From Cephalopachus bancanus (Eukaryota; Chordata; Mammalia; Primates; Tarsiidae): a stretch of DNA of 64,000 nt. The translations under genes were made by a program, and so were the position numbers. Numbering within the stretch: position 1 is the first letter of the stretch; each line of letters opens with the position of its first letter. Of the stretch, positions 46,521 to 57,240 are shown piece after piece. Below the pieces are notes generated by a model, which was not told the origin of the DNA, did not search any database, and was given only the letters and a program-made list of their open reading frames with translations. The DNA lies in the NCBI GenBank assembly GCA_027257055.1, contig JAPVLO010000001.1:16286501-16350500 (forward strand), read 5' to 3'.

Positions 46521-48533
46521 GTGCGGGGAGGGCTCCCCGGTGGCACCCTGTGGTGTCCTTGCAGGAGCAGGACACAGGATACGCATGTCCGCGTGTCTCT
46601 CCGGGACAGCAGCCCCCTCCCCGGTAGCCCATTGGTAGAAAAAGTGGCACTGCGGTTTCCTTGTGATGGCTGCGTCCCTGGTCGCCTCATGGGCGGTGGT
46701 CCACAGTGGCAACACTCATCCAACCTGGACCTGCCTTCGGCTGGAAGGTCCCAATGGACGACATGTAAATGTCAGGAGACGTGCACAGAGCCCACCCAGC
46801 GTCTGAGCAGGGTGGCTTCTCCCGCCGGGCAGACTCTCCTGGGAGTGGTGAGGGCAGGTTCTGGGGGCTGGGACTCTGCGTTCCCATCAGCTCCCGGCCG
46901 GCCCACACCCCAAGGCCGGGTCGCCGGGCGGTGGAGCGCACGACCTGTGGATGGGTCCCCCCCACCCAGGCTGGGCGGTGCAGATGGCTCCCGATTCCCT
47001 GTTGCCGTCCCAGGGCTGCCCGCTCTGACCCAGCCCCCGCCATCTCCTTCCCCAGGAGCTCTATTCCCGAATGTCTGCCGTGGACACCAGTCACTGTGTG
47101 GGGCTGGTGGAGCAGGGGCTCTTCTGTCCATGGGTGGCCCTGGGGGGCACACTGAGCCCCCGGGACCTGCGGGGTTTGGGGAGCTGGGGCCCCGGTGGGC
47201 AGTGGGGGGCATGGCATCCTCAGCGCTGAGCCGTGCACGGGCGGCCAGGGTGGTGGGGACGTCTTGGAGGAGTTCGGAGCCCGGAGGCCTCTCAGGGCTG
47301 GGCCCGCATGGGCTGTGGTCACCTGGGGCAGCGGCTTCTGGGACTGGGCGGGGCACAGGCTGGGAGCCACACGCAGAGCGGGCCCGCAGGACTTTGTCCA
47401 AGCAGGCCGTGAGGGTGCCTGGGCGAGTGGGCGCCCGTCGAGGGGTCTGTGCTCCCGGGACCTCCGTGTGCAGATGGGGCGCCACGGGGGACTTCCAGCA
47501 GGAAACGGGAGGGGCCCGGAGCTGGGGTGCACGTGGGGGCTCGGGACTGCTGGTCGGGGCCTCCCCAAGGCTGTCCTGCTGCAGGCAGGAGAGGACAGAG
47601 GGGTCTGTGTCATCCCTGTGCAGACAGGGTGGGGGACCCCGGAGGCTGCCGCGCCCGTGTGTCCCTGACGCACACCCCTTCGACCACGGCTTCGCGGTGC
47701 ACTCCAAGGCTGGCCTTACTGCGCCGGTGGGAGAGGTGAGGGCCGCTGGGGAGGCGGACGGCCGGAAGAGGGCAGCTGGGTGGGGTGCAGCCGGGGGAGG
47801 AGCCGTGGAGGAGGGGCACAGCCGGGAGGGGGCACAACCGGGAGGGGCGCCACCAGGGAGGGGAGCAGCAGGTAAGGAGCAGCCGGGACGAGGCCACGGG
47901 GAGCAGGGTGGGGCAGCTAGGCGGGTGTTTGCCCTCGCCAAGCCTCTCGGCTGACTGCGACGGACTCCAACAGGACGGGGACCCAGGGGTCCCGGCAGCG
48001 CCAGGGTCCAAGTTTGGAGGGACGGCTGCTTCCCTGCCTGAGCCTGAGGGCCGGTGGGGCCGGGCGCCCACACACGCCGCGCCGAGACCAAGCCCGCCAG
48101 CTGCAGGTCCCGCCCTTGGGGCCACGTGGAGCCCAGGGAGGCGTCTGACAGATGGCCCCTCTACGGCCCGATCGCCTCGCCGCCTAGGGCGGCCCTGCCC
48201 TGGGGGGTCAGGGTGTGGGCGCGAGTGCGCCTGATGTGTCGTGGCTCCGCCTGGCATGGCGTCCCGGCCCCCGCCGGCTGCGTGCCCCTCGTCCCCAGAG
48301 GAGCCCCGGCCTGGGCTTGCCGCCTGCTCCCTCCCTGCACGCTGTCTGTGTGTCTGGGCGGCGGCCTCCAGGCAGGCTGTCCGGCCCACAGCTGTCGCGG
48401 GCCTGGGGCCTGTGTGCTGAGAAGGCCCCTTCAGCCAAGCCGTCGTCAGAGTCTCTGCATGTGGTGCCGCACCCCCGTAGAAAAGACAGTGGCAAAGAGC
48501 AGAGAGCACAGCTGCCTGCTGTTCTCCAGGCAA
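46521..48533. other. GC-rich block open on both strands, no gene called
   Basis: A + frame of 477 codons (46521-47954) lies opposite minus frames of 439 (46772-48091), 328 and 307 codons. Simultaneous openness on opposite strands, repetitive Gly/Ala/Arg/Pro content and lack of any recognised domain point to composition, not coding. Part of it (47760-47900) is a tandem repeat. Confidence 0.5.
47760..47900 (+). repeat. Short G-rich minisatellite, about 20 bp unit
   Basis: Repeats of the type GGGGAGGAGCCGTGGAGG, GGCACAGCCGGGAGGG, GGCACAACCGGGAGGGG and GAGCAGCAGGTAAGGAGC-AGCCGGGA, about six diverged copies. Confidence 0.7.
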
Positions 48534-48899
48534 TGGATGCTGTCAGTGTACCAAGTGGAAGTCAGGGAGACCCCCACGTCCTCCCCGCTCCGTCCCGCTG
48601 CAGGACGCTTTCAGACACAGACGCCCCGACAGGGGCGCTGGGTCCCGGGACGGCGTCTGCCCTGTGCCGTGCCACGGCGGGGCACGGGGTCTGAGTTTCC
48701 CCGAAGCTGAGAAACAGCGACTGCTTTGCTGAGAAGTGGGAAAGCCTCCCAGGAACGTGCCTGAGCTGGGCACAGCCGGCGCTATCAGGCGAGGCCGGTT
48801 TGCACATCTGCGGCACAGGGGCTGACCCCAGCAGGCTTCCCGCCAGCTTCCCGGCAGCCGTGCAGAAGGGTGAACCTGGGCCCCAAGACCACGTGCCCA

Positions 48900-49567
48900 G
48901 CAAGGTGCTCCTCCGGGAGGCGTCCTGGGAGGACCCGGCCCCGCCGTTTGCGTTCTCTGCTCCCAGCCCGGACAGGGTCGTGGACCTCGGCGGGAGGCTC
49001 GGGCACGGGGGGGTGTCGGGACGCGAGGCCCTCCCCCTCCGCCGCGCTCCCCTCCCGCCCCTCAAATGGAGGTGCTGCCGCCGGCGTGTCCCTCAGGTGG
49101 TCGTGTGTCGGGACTCGGTCACGCGGAAGGAGACCCACCCCTCGGGCCGTCACTGTGTCGGGCTCTGGGCTTCGTCGTCTGGAAGGAGGCCCATTACTTG
49201 GGTTGTCACTCATTGGCTTTGGCCCCCGGGAACAAGCCCCTGTCCCCGAAGGTGTGAACACCAGCCGAGTCGGACCTTCCCTTTGCCTGGGCCCGCCCGC
49301 AGGCGTCCCCTCTTCCGCGAGTCCCTCCCGGGCGGTGCGGCCGCCTGGAGTCCTGTGTCAACAGGCGGGGGGGGGGTGAGGACAGGTGAGCCTGGGGGGG
49401 GCAGCCACCTGGCCCCGATCCGGCCTCGTTCGTGGGCGAAGCGAAAGCAAAAAGTCCCTGGTCCCTCAGGCAGGTTTTAGGGGGCAAAGTCCAGTGCGGC
49501 CCGCCGTGTCCAGGAGAGGAGCCTGAGAGGCCCGCGGAGCCGGTCCTGCCCCGGCGCGGCCCTCGCC
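48900..49567 (+). promoter_or_regulatory. Putative upstream promoter region of alternative exon C
   Basis: CpG frequency is raised relative to the flanks (for example CGGCGGGAGGCTCGGGCACG at 48988 and the CCCGCCCGCAGGCGTCCCC area at 49292), with a G10 run (GGCGGGGGGGGGGTGAGG, about 49362-49379) that could form a quadruplex. It lies directly upstream of the start codon at 49568. Weaker than the island at 33.3-34.6 kb. Confidence 0.4.
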
Positions 49568-49664
49568 ATGGGGGACAGGGGGCTGGTGCGCGTGTCGGTG
49601 GCGGAAATGCAGAGCTACTACCTGTTCTGCGAGTGGTGCTCCTGGCTGCTCACCGGGGCAGAGG
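49568..49664 (+). CDS. MCF2L: Alternative first coding exon C, putative MCF2L (N-terminal 32 aa)
   Basis: The ATG at 49568 is in a good initiation context (CTCGCCATGG). It opens 32 codons, starting MGDRGLVRVSVAEMQSYYLF and continuing with a hydrophobic, Cys/Trp-containing part (CEWCSWLL), then one base and a near-perfect donor, AGG|GTGAGT, at 49665. It ends in phase 1, as do the exons at 33672 and 34404, so it can join the same MCF2L exon to give ...TGAE-D-E-I-M. Its translation has normal-looking amino-acid use, unlike the Arg/Pro-rich chance frames around it. Function would be an alternative N-terminus for the Rho exchange factor, perhaps altering membrane or protein targeting. The MCF2L assignment rests on phase, strand and proximity; I do not firmly remember this isoform. 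Confidence 0.55.
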
Positions 49665-51769
49665 GTGAGTCTCTGGGGGCGGGGGGCTTGCGAGGGCGGC
49701 GCTCGTGCAGGCAGCTCTGTGGCCCGGGGAGATGTCCCTGCGTGGTCCCCTGCAGCTGTCCCCCGAGGGGGGTTGGGAAGGAGCTTCGCACCCGGAGTCG
49801 CCATCTGATCTCGTTTGCGTCACGGGTCCCAAGAGCGGACTGGGTGTTCAGCCGGCAGGCGCCAGCCTCCCTCTCGGCACAGACGTTATGGGCCCGTCAA
49901 GGCCGTCAGCCACGTCCGGAGAGCCCTGGGGACAGAGCCGGGCCCCCGGAAGTGGAGAGGGCCCTGGATGAGGGGCCTGCTGACAGCTCCCCAGGGCACA
50001 GCTGCCCAGGGCAGACACCACAGGCGTGTCCCAGGGAGCCGGAGTGCCAGGGACCCTCCTGGCACCGCGGGGGCAGAAGCTGGGTCCACACGCAGAGCAG
50101 CTCACCCAGCCGGACGGGCCTCCCGCTTCAGCCTTGACGTTTGGAGCGTGTCCTGGAATGTGGGAGGCTCGCTCTCCCTGGCGGGTTCTGTCCTATGTGT
50201 CGGTCCGCGTGACCCGTGGCTGGGGTCTGCTCCTGGCTGGGAGACACCGAGCCGTGGTGAGGATGGGGCTCGGGGACGGATGCTCTGTGTCCCCCTCTGG
50301 GGTCCGAGCTCCGCCTGCTGAAGCTTTGCACCCCTTCCCCCATCTGGACGCACCCCTTGTGCAGACAAGGAGAGACAGCGGTTGTGGTCATGTGGCCTGT
50401 CCACGCGGGTGTCGGAGCGTCCGTGGGCAGTGTGAACACAGCAGGCAGTGACCGACCTCAGGGCCACCCACCGCACACTCATTTCAGTCGGGCTCTGCCC
50501 AAACCGCCATCTTCCCATGGTGCCGCCGCAGCTCCCCGGGGGCCTGGCCACCCGGGTGTTGAGATGGGCCCACAGTCTCACGGGAGGGCCACGGCCCATC
50601 CTCTGAGGACATGCTGCCCTCTGGCCCAGAGCGCCCTGGCTACTGCAGACTCAGAAGTCACCCAGACCCTGTAGGGAGGGACGCTCGGCCACCTTAGGAC
50701 CCACGTGCGGGGGGAGGACCCTCGTGAGGGGAGGGTGGGCCCGCCCGAGGGAGGGGTGACCCGCCTGAGGGTCCGAGGTGGGAGGCAGCTGGGTGGCCGG
50801 GTTGGCAGACACATCCTGAGGCAACAGCAAAGGAGGTTCTCTGAGTGTGACCTGCAGCCAGAGGGAGTGGGGTGTGAGCTCTGCCCAAGCCGAGACCTGC
50901 CTGTCACTCTGCCGGCAGTTTCCTCAGTTTACCTGTTCGTGTAACTCTAGCATCCTTTCCCTCTAGGGCCTGAGGCTGAGTGAGGTGCTGCAGCCTCTGG
51001 GGGCTTGGCTCTGGCCCGCTGTTGGGCCCATAAGCCTTGCCCAGACAAAATGACCTTAAACCTTGGCAGAAGCCCCTGATGGGGCTAGGGGTCTGCTCCC
51101 CTCCCGCCAAGAGCCCCAGAGTCTTGCTGGCGCTGGCGCTGGTGGCGTCTGCAAGGCCGCTTGGTCAGCTGCTCAGCTGGGAGCGCAGGGGCTGCTCCGA
51201 GGGCCTCGGGGTGGCAGCAGCCCGGCCTGTCCTTGGGCGCACCTGGCGGTGATGGTGCTGAGCGGACTTCTCCTTCTTGCCGCTCCCCAGCCTGCGTGGC
51301 CTTCTGTCCTCGTGGGCAGGGCGTCCGCGCCTCTCGGGGGCTCAGCGTCCGCGGGAGGTGTCGAGACAACAGGACCCTGTGCAGGGTCCGGGCGTGAAGA
51401 CCTGACATTTTGACATCAGGGGTACGAAGGTGGTTCCAGAAGGAACTGCGTGAGGGGCCGGATGTGTCAGAAGACGGGTCCTGGGACTCCCACAGAGCCG
51501 GACACCAGGCGAGGGTGCCCGTCCAGCCCGAGGGCCTCAGCCTAGGGCCGCGCCACGCTCACCCCAGCAGGCCGTCGGCCACACCGACTCCGACACCAAC
51601 ACCCCACGGGCGTGGGTTCCTGTGACTCTGCGCCTGGCAGGGGCCCCTTCAGGGCCGGGGCACCCCAGGGGATGGTGATGACACAGGGACGGAGAAGCTC
51701 TTCTTGAGGACTGTCTGGTTAGGCTTGGCCAGGGAAGCGTGCTGCCACTCCGCCCAGGCCATCGGGGGC

Positions 51770-51865
51770 TCCCCCTCCTCCCTCATCCTCTCCTCCTCGT
51801 CCCCCTCCCTCTCCTCTGCCGCCTCCCCCTCTTTCCTTCTGTTCCCCCTCTTCCTCCCCCCGCCG
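51770..51865. repeat. Pyrimidine-rich tract
   Basis: About 95 bases almost entirely C and T (CCTCATCCTCTCCTCCTCGT and onward to CTTCCTCCCCCCGCC). The opposite strand gives a Glu/Gly/Arg-rich frame, a by-product of the repeat. Confidence 0.8.
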
Positions 51866-53433
51866 ACAGGCAGGGTCCGCAGGCGCCCCGGTGTCCTGGA
51901 CACACGAGGTCACGGGCTGCGGCCGTCCTGGGACCTGCCTGCCCTTGATGCTGCCACGTGCCCTTCGCACACGGCTGCCCGGGCGCGCTCACCCAGAGGG
52001 GCTGCCTCCCCACCGTCTTTCTGGCCATGCAGGAAGAGGCCCGTGGGCCACCCCTCCCCACAGGGACATGGGGGCGGGACGCAGGCAGCCAGGCCCCAGG
52101 TCTCTGCGCCATCATGTTCTGGTGGGGTGGGATGGCGTCCTAGGTGTCTCCCCTGACCCGACCTGTCCCGCCTAGCTCCTTCCCGAAATGCTGTCATCCC
52201 GCCACCCTGTGTCCCCCCCCACGGAGGGCCAGGTCCGGGGCTCTCTGTCCCCCCCCACCTGAGCCCGCCCGAGGTCAGCCCAAGCAGCCATTTCTGTTTT
52301 GGGCCTCTGTCCCATTCCTCCTTTGATTTTCACTTAAGTCCCCAGCTCCCTCAGAGCCACCACACACACGTGACCGAGGGTGAAGTCTGGATGACCCCCG
52401 CTCCCGTTTGGTTAAACACCCTTGGCTGGTGCTGACTGAAAGTGGGTCACATGGCCCAGCAGGGAAGTGGAGTCACAGATCGGGACCGGATTGCCGGAAC
52501 CGTAGCTGCCTGGAAGAGCCCAGTGGGCCAGGGAGGGGACCGGGAGAGGCCAGGGAGGGGGCCGCAGGGATGGAGGGGGCCAGGGGACATTTCCGTGCCC
52601 ATCTGGGAGCCCAGGCTGGGCTGCCGGCCGGCCGTGGCCTGTCCTACGTTTGTCATCTTCACTACACGGTTTGAGAGGAGGGGTGTCCTTGGAGCCGTGA
52701 TGTGCTCGTGTTGGCCGCCGTGCTGGGGAGTGAGGGCGTTGGGCTTCCTGGGCCCCGCCAGGCCCGGCCCATGGCCCATGGGCCCGTCCAGGGCCTGGAA
52801 GGGGCAGGCGCATGACAACTGAGTGTGCGTTGGACGTGTGGAGTCCCAGGAGCCTGAGGAAGGGTCTGCTGTGACCACCAGCGCCATGACGGCCGGCGAC
52901 ACCGGAGTTGCTGTTGTCTTTGCCGTCGCAGCCGACCCGAGAGCCAGACTGGGCGGATGCCGTCTGGACACAGAGGGTCCGGACTACCCCGGGCAGGGCG
53001 AGCCTGTCTTCACAGGCACCTGAAGTCTCGCCGTGTCTGGCTCTCAGGGAAGGAAAGGCAGCAGGCCTGACCTCGGAAGAGGGCCCGGAATGGAGTCGTG
53101 TCCAGAAGAGAGTGACAGGTCCGGGACAGGGCGGGGGCTTCCTCCCAGAACCCTGCCCACGGCTGGGCTCCGGGTCGAGGGGCGCGGCAGCCGTGGACGG
53201 CGCCACCCCGTTTGCTCTGAGTCACAGGGCGCGTGGACACCGTGGCTGGCTGCCTGTTTGCTCTGTGGGCATGGCTGCCCCGGCCAGGCTGTGTGCCGCT
53301 TTTTATGCTCGCTATCTGCCGTGTTTGTTGCTTCTCTGATACCATCTGGTAAGCGGGGAAGGGTGTGAAGCCGCCTGCATGAGAACACGTGTCCGTACGG
53401 AAGACGGAGAAGGCAGCAGGGGAAGGCCGGATG

Positions 53434-53582
53434 TGTGGGTCAGGGGCAGGGTCAGGCGCAGGGTCGGGTGCTCGCCTCAGACCCCGGATGGACACGGGCG
53501 AGCCTTTCCACAAGGGCCCCTGCGTGTGCTTGGTGTGTGGGTGTGCTTGGCGTGTGCATGCACGTGTGTCTGTGGTGTGCGT
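53434..53582 (+). repeat. GGTCAGG(C/G)GCA and GTGTG(C/G)TTGG short repeats
   Basis: GGTCAGGGGCAGGGTCAGGC with GCAGGGTCGGG at 53439-53468, then GTGTGCTTGGTGTGTGGGTG with TGCTTGGCGTGTGCATGC at 53525-53565. Both are short and imperfect. Confidence 0.5.
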
Positions 53583-54179
53583 TAGTCCTCAGTGCTCTGG
53601 TGGCCCCACAGGGCCGTCTGGTGAGTGGGGATGGAGCCGCCGCTGGGGCCCTTGCTTTTCTCTTGGACTTCGCGTGGCTCAGGGGCCCGTCTCGCCGTTC
53701 GGATCTGTGGGAGGCTCATCCATCCTGAAAGCGGCGTGAACCCTCAGCCCTTCCCGCCGCTCGCGCGTGCCTAGACACAGGGATTGCACGGTGTGGGGCA
53801 GCACGGCTGTAGCCCGCAGGGAGGTGTGTTGAACCCTGCACTTGGTGGGCTCAGGGCGGGGACGGCTCTCCCTGGCCTCCGGAGAAAGCCGTCTTTCCAA
53901 GGACAAGGCGAAGCCGTGCTGAGACACCAGCAAGGGCACGCCCTGGACCCAGAGCCCCGGGATGGGAAAGCGGCAGCCCCGGCGACCAGGGGGCAGGCGA
54001 CCACACCCATCTGCGCTTTCCTGGAAAATGCACGTGAAGCGCTTTACCTGGTGACCTCGTCTTCCAGGACGGCCGGAGGCCCCGAGGACTCCCTCGCGTC
54101 TCTGGAGAGGAGCACGTTTCAGAAGAACCTGCTTTCTGTGCAGAGCAAAGGAATTGACCCAAGGAAAAGGCCCCAAGAA

Positions 54180-54322
54180 TGCTTTCCTTCCCTCCCCCTC
54201 CCTCCTCCCGTCTCCCTCCTTTTTCCTTCCCTCCCTCTGTACCATCCTCCCCCTTCTTTCCTCCCTTTCTCGCCTCTCCTTTCCTCCCCCCTTCCCCTCC
54301 CTCCCTCCCTCCTTCCCTCCTG
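54180..54322. repeat. Long polypyrimidine tract (CCTT/CCTC)n
   Basis: About 140 bases of TTTCCTTCCCTCCCCCTCCC-type sequence ending TCCCTCCCTCCCTCCTTCCC. Mirror-like symmetry within it could permit triplex (H-DNA) formation. Frames through it are not genes. Confidence 0.88.
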
Positions 54323-54687
54323 GAAACCCCGGAAGATAAAGGGTTACCCAGGTAGAGCCTCCCTCCCACGGGAGAAGCGCCCGCGGTGTGCCAGCGCCTC
54401 TCCAGGTGCTGACGGAAGCCGAAGGACCCGCCCAGGTTCTCCGTGAGCAGCTGGGAGGGGGGGCCTGGGGGAAGCTCGCCAGGGAGGCTTATCGGCTTGG
54501 AGCAGGTGATCGGATTATGGCAGCCGCAGGACCAGGGCCTGAGCATGGGCTCCTGCAAACCTGCCTCCTCCTCCTCCTTGACCGCCGGGAGCCACTTGGC
54601 CATAAGCCAGGTCTCTGCTGGGACATCGTTGCCAAAGAGACGGAAACAGAACGCCAGCTCCCGCTGGCACGTGGCCCGGCTGCCTGG

Positions 54688-54905
54688 GGCCGCTGTGCAC
54701 CTGGGCGGCCCGGTGGGGACCCCTGCTCCAGGCACCGGGGCCAGGCCAGCGGGTCCCTCAACCCCCTTACGCCCCCCACTTAGGGCACCTGGGCCAGGCC
54801 AGCAGGTCTCTCCTCTCCAGGCACCTGGGTGGTCTGGCGGGTCCCTCTGCTCCGTGCACCTGAGCCAGGCCTGGCGGGTTCCCCGCTACTGCTTGGGGCC
54901 CCTGC
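54688..54905 (+). repeat. Short minisatellite, about 50-57 bp unit, about 4 copies
   Basis: Units contain GCACCTGGGCCAGGCCAGCA, GGTCTCTCCTCTCCAG and variants (GCACCTGGGTGGTCTGGCGG, GCACCTGAGCCAGGCCTGGC). The copies start near 54698, 54730, 54784 and 54819. Confidence 0.7.
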
Positions 54906-55324
54906 GCTGGGCCGGCAGTTCCCCCCCGGCGGGGCCCACAGGTAGGTGCCCTCCCTCCAGGAGACAGGGCCCAGCTGCCCGCCATCCCCCGTACGGCTCT
55001 CTGCCAAGTCCGACCTGCCGCTCTTTGTCTGCCTCTGTCCGCGTCACGAGGGACCCAATTCCCCGTCTTGGGCCTCCCCCAGAAGGAGGCACACACCTCG
55101 CGAATACATTCCCTGGTGCCCTTCCATCAGGCAGAGATCTTTAAGGCATGACTTCACGTGTCTCTGACCTCTCAGTAGAAGCTGCTGTGCGTTCCAAAAT
55201 CTGCCAGATATTTGCAGACAGAGTAGATGAAGAATTCACTCTGAATAGGGCCGCTTAGAAGGCAGGGGATGTTCACGTTCTGAAATGTGTTCCCCCTTAG
55301 CCTTTGTGACCCCGTTTTCTTTCT

Positions 55325-55612
55325 TTTTTTTCTTGAGTTGGAGTCTCACTCCGTCGCCCAGACTGGAGGGCAGTGGCCGCTCCTGGCCACCGCAGCCTCA
55401 ACCTGCTGGGCTCTGGCGATCCTTCCGCCTCCGCCTTCCAAGTAGCTGGAACTACAGGTGCACGCTACTACACCCGGCTAATGTTTGATTTATTGTAGAG
55501 ATGAGGTCTCGCCAAGTTGCCCAGGCGGGTCTTGAACCCGCGGGCTCAGGCAATCCACTCACCTCAGCCTCCCAAAGCGCTGGGATGACAGGCTGAGCCA
55601 CCGAACCTGGCC
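55325..55612 (-). mobile_element. Dimeric Alu, lineage-specific type
   Basis: Reverse complement starting with a T-rich tail and GAGTTGGAGTCTCACTCCGT, linker TAATGTTTGATTTATTGTAG (complement of CTACAATAAATCAAACATTA), and a right end GGATGACAGGCTGAGCCACC followed by GAACCTGGCC. The ACAGGCTGAGCC junction is the complement of the shortened GGCTCAGCCTGT head. Nearly the same as the copies at 12364 and 26240. Confidence 0.94.
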
Positions 55613-56339
55613 TGTGACCCCGTTTTCACACCTTGAGGTGGACCGTCCTCTGTGGCCTGGGAGTGAGTGAGGGGGGGTGGCAGTGGCGGTTCAGGGGACG
55701 AGTAGCGTCCCCGGGGCTGTGTCGCCAGAAGCTGATTCGTAGCTGGGATGTGGCTGGTTCTGGCCTCGAACGCATGCCCACGCCCACATGCCCATGGGAT
55801 AGGGCATGGCCTACACGATGCGACCCCATGGGAGCAATTTCTTATGAAACGTTCCTCTCCCCTACCCCACCGTGATCTCGTTGCATCTGCGGTATCCTCT
55901 TCGACCAGGCAAGTGTCGCCTTTTCGTGACAGGCTGAGTATCCCCAACCTGAGAATCCACAGTGACTCTGAGGTCCAAACGTTGCAGGTGCCGACTCGAT
56001 GTTGCAGGCAGGAAAGTCCACATCTGCCCTCGGCGGGGGATGGGAGACGCAGGCCAGGTGGAGCCAGACCTCGGCTTCGTGCACGGAGCTGTCTGAAGTC
56101 GTGCCTGCCCTCACCTCCGGGCTCTGTGTATGAGGAGCGTATGAGGCGTGAGTGGATTTCACGCTCAGACTCAGGCCCCAGCCGCACGCCGTCTCATCAC
56201 ACGCGTGCAAGGATTCCACGGTCTGAAAACACATCCAGAACACTCTGGCCTTAAGCATCTTGGGTCAGCGATGCTCAACCTCCAGAGGCTATGAGGCCCT
56301 ATTTAGTAGAAGCCATGAGGGTGGACTAAGAGCGTGCCT

Positions 56340-56553
56340 TGGCCTGGGCCACGTAGAGAGACCCTGTCTCAACAAAACAAACAAACAATTAGCTGGGTGT
56401 GGTGGTGCACGCCTGTAGCCCCAGCTACTCAGGAGGCTGAGGGGATGAACCACCTGACTTCCGGGAGGCCGAGGCTGCCGTGAGCCCTGATCGTGCCACT
56501 GCACTCCAGTCTGAGTGACAGGGTGAGGCCCCAACTCGGAAAACAAAAAAGCA
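56340..56553 (+). mobile_element. Alu, 5'-truncated
   Basis: Begins within the left arm (CTTGGCCTGGGCCACGTAGA), linker TCAACAAAACAAACAAACAATT, then a full right arm (TAGCTGGGTGTGGTGGTGCA, CCTGATCGTGCCACTGCACT) and tail GGAAAACAAAAAAGC. The arm has AGGAGGCTGAGGGGATG, an AluJ/S-like form, not the lineage-specific one. Confidence 0.88.
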
Positions 56554-56719
56554 GAATATGCCCAAACCAGAGCTGTGGTTCCCACTGGGGCGAGGCCAGG
56601 TCTGAATTCGCCCCTGCTCTCCATCTCGGTGACCGTGCTGGAGTCAGCGAGGAAGCCGTGCCCCTGTCCGTGGAGCTGCCGGCGCCCGGGGCGCACTCAG
56701 CGGCCCCTCCTCGGGCTCT

Positions 56720-57240
56720 GCCGTGACGGGCATCCTGTCGTCCTCGGAGGCTACCAGGGAGCCGATTGCGGAAGTGAGCGCAACTTCCGGAGGCTGCGCG
56801 AGGCGTGGTGGGCTGGCCCCCCGGACGGCGTCGCCGGAGGGAGCTAGCTTCTCGCCGGATCTCGTGTGGTGAGACAGACACAGAGTGACTCTGGCTGGCG
56901 GAGGCGGGAGACGTGGCACGCGCCTCGCCCGCCCGGCGTCCCACAGCTCCTGCATTCGTTCACCAGTTCTGTGTGTCACGAGGAGGGCTGCCTTCATTGC
57001 AGACCAACATCGCGTCTTGGAACTCCGAAACGTCCACTGACGTTGACAAGCCCGGACTTTTGAGTGAGACTGAGCTCTGAACAAGACGAAAGAACTCGCG
57101 TCGTCTCAGTGTCCGTGTCCTCTCGCGTGGCTGTCTGCCCCAAGAGCGGGCCCTCCAGTGCCTGCGATGGCAGCGTCGGCTCCGTCTCCGCCAACGTGCG
57201 CCGAGCGTCAGGCGTGACTTCAGGCCCCCAGAAGGGGAGA
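56720..57240. other. CpG-containing unassigned block
   Basis: CpG content is moderately raised (GGCGTCGCCGGAGGGAGC, GACGTGGCACGCGCCTCGCC, GACGAAAGAACTCGCGTCGT). I recognise no repeat family or exon; opposing frames of 90-170 codons cover it. Confidence 0.3.

Larger units (their letters stand above)
34483..49567 (+). other. Putative MCF2L intron between alternative first exons
   Basis: This interval lies between the CpG-island exons and the third alternative first exon. It holds Alu copies (40661, 41418), a GGAT array, short minisatellites and much GC-rich sequence without recognisable exons. I looked for an exon encoding the shared Asp-Glu-Ile-Met start of the CRAL-TRIO region and saw none, so the common second coding exon is probably beyond 64 kb. 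The intron call depends on the MCF2L identification. Confidence 0.45.

Noticed and set aside
46521..48091. 477-codon + frame and 439-codon minus frame as protein genes
   Set aside because: They are open on opposite strands over the same DNA, have low-complexity GC-driven composition and contain no domain or splice context.
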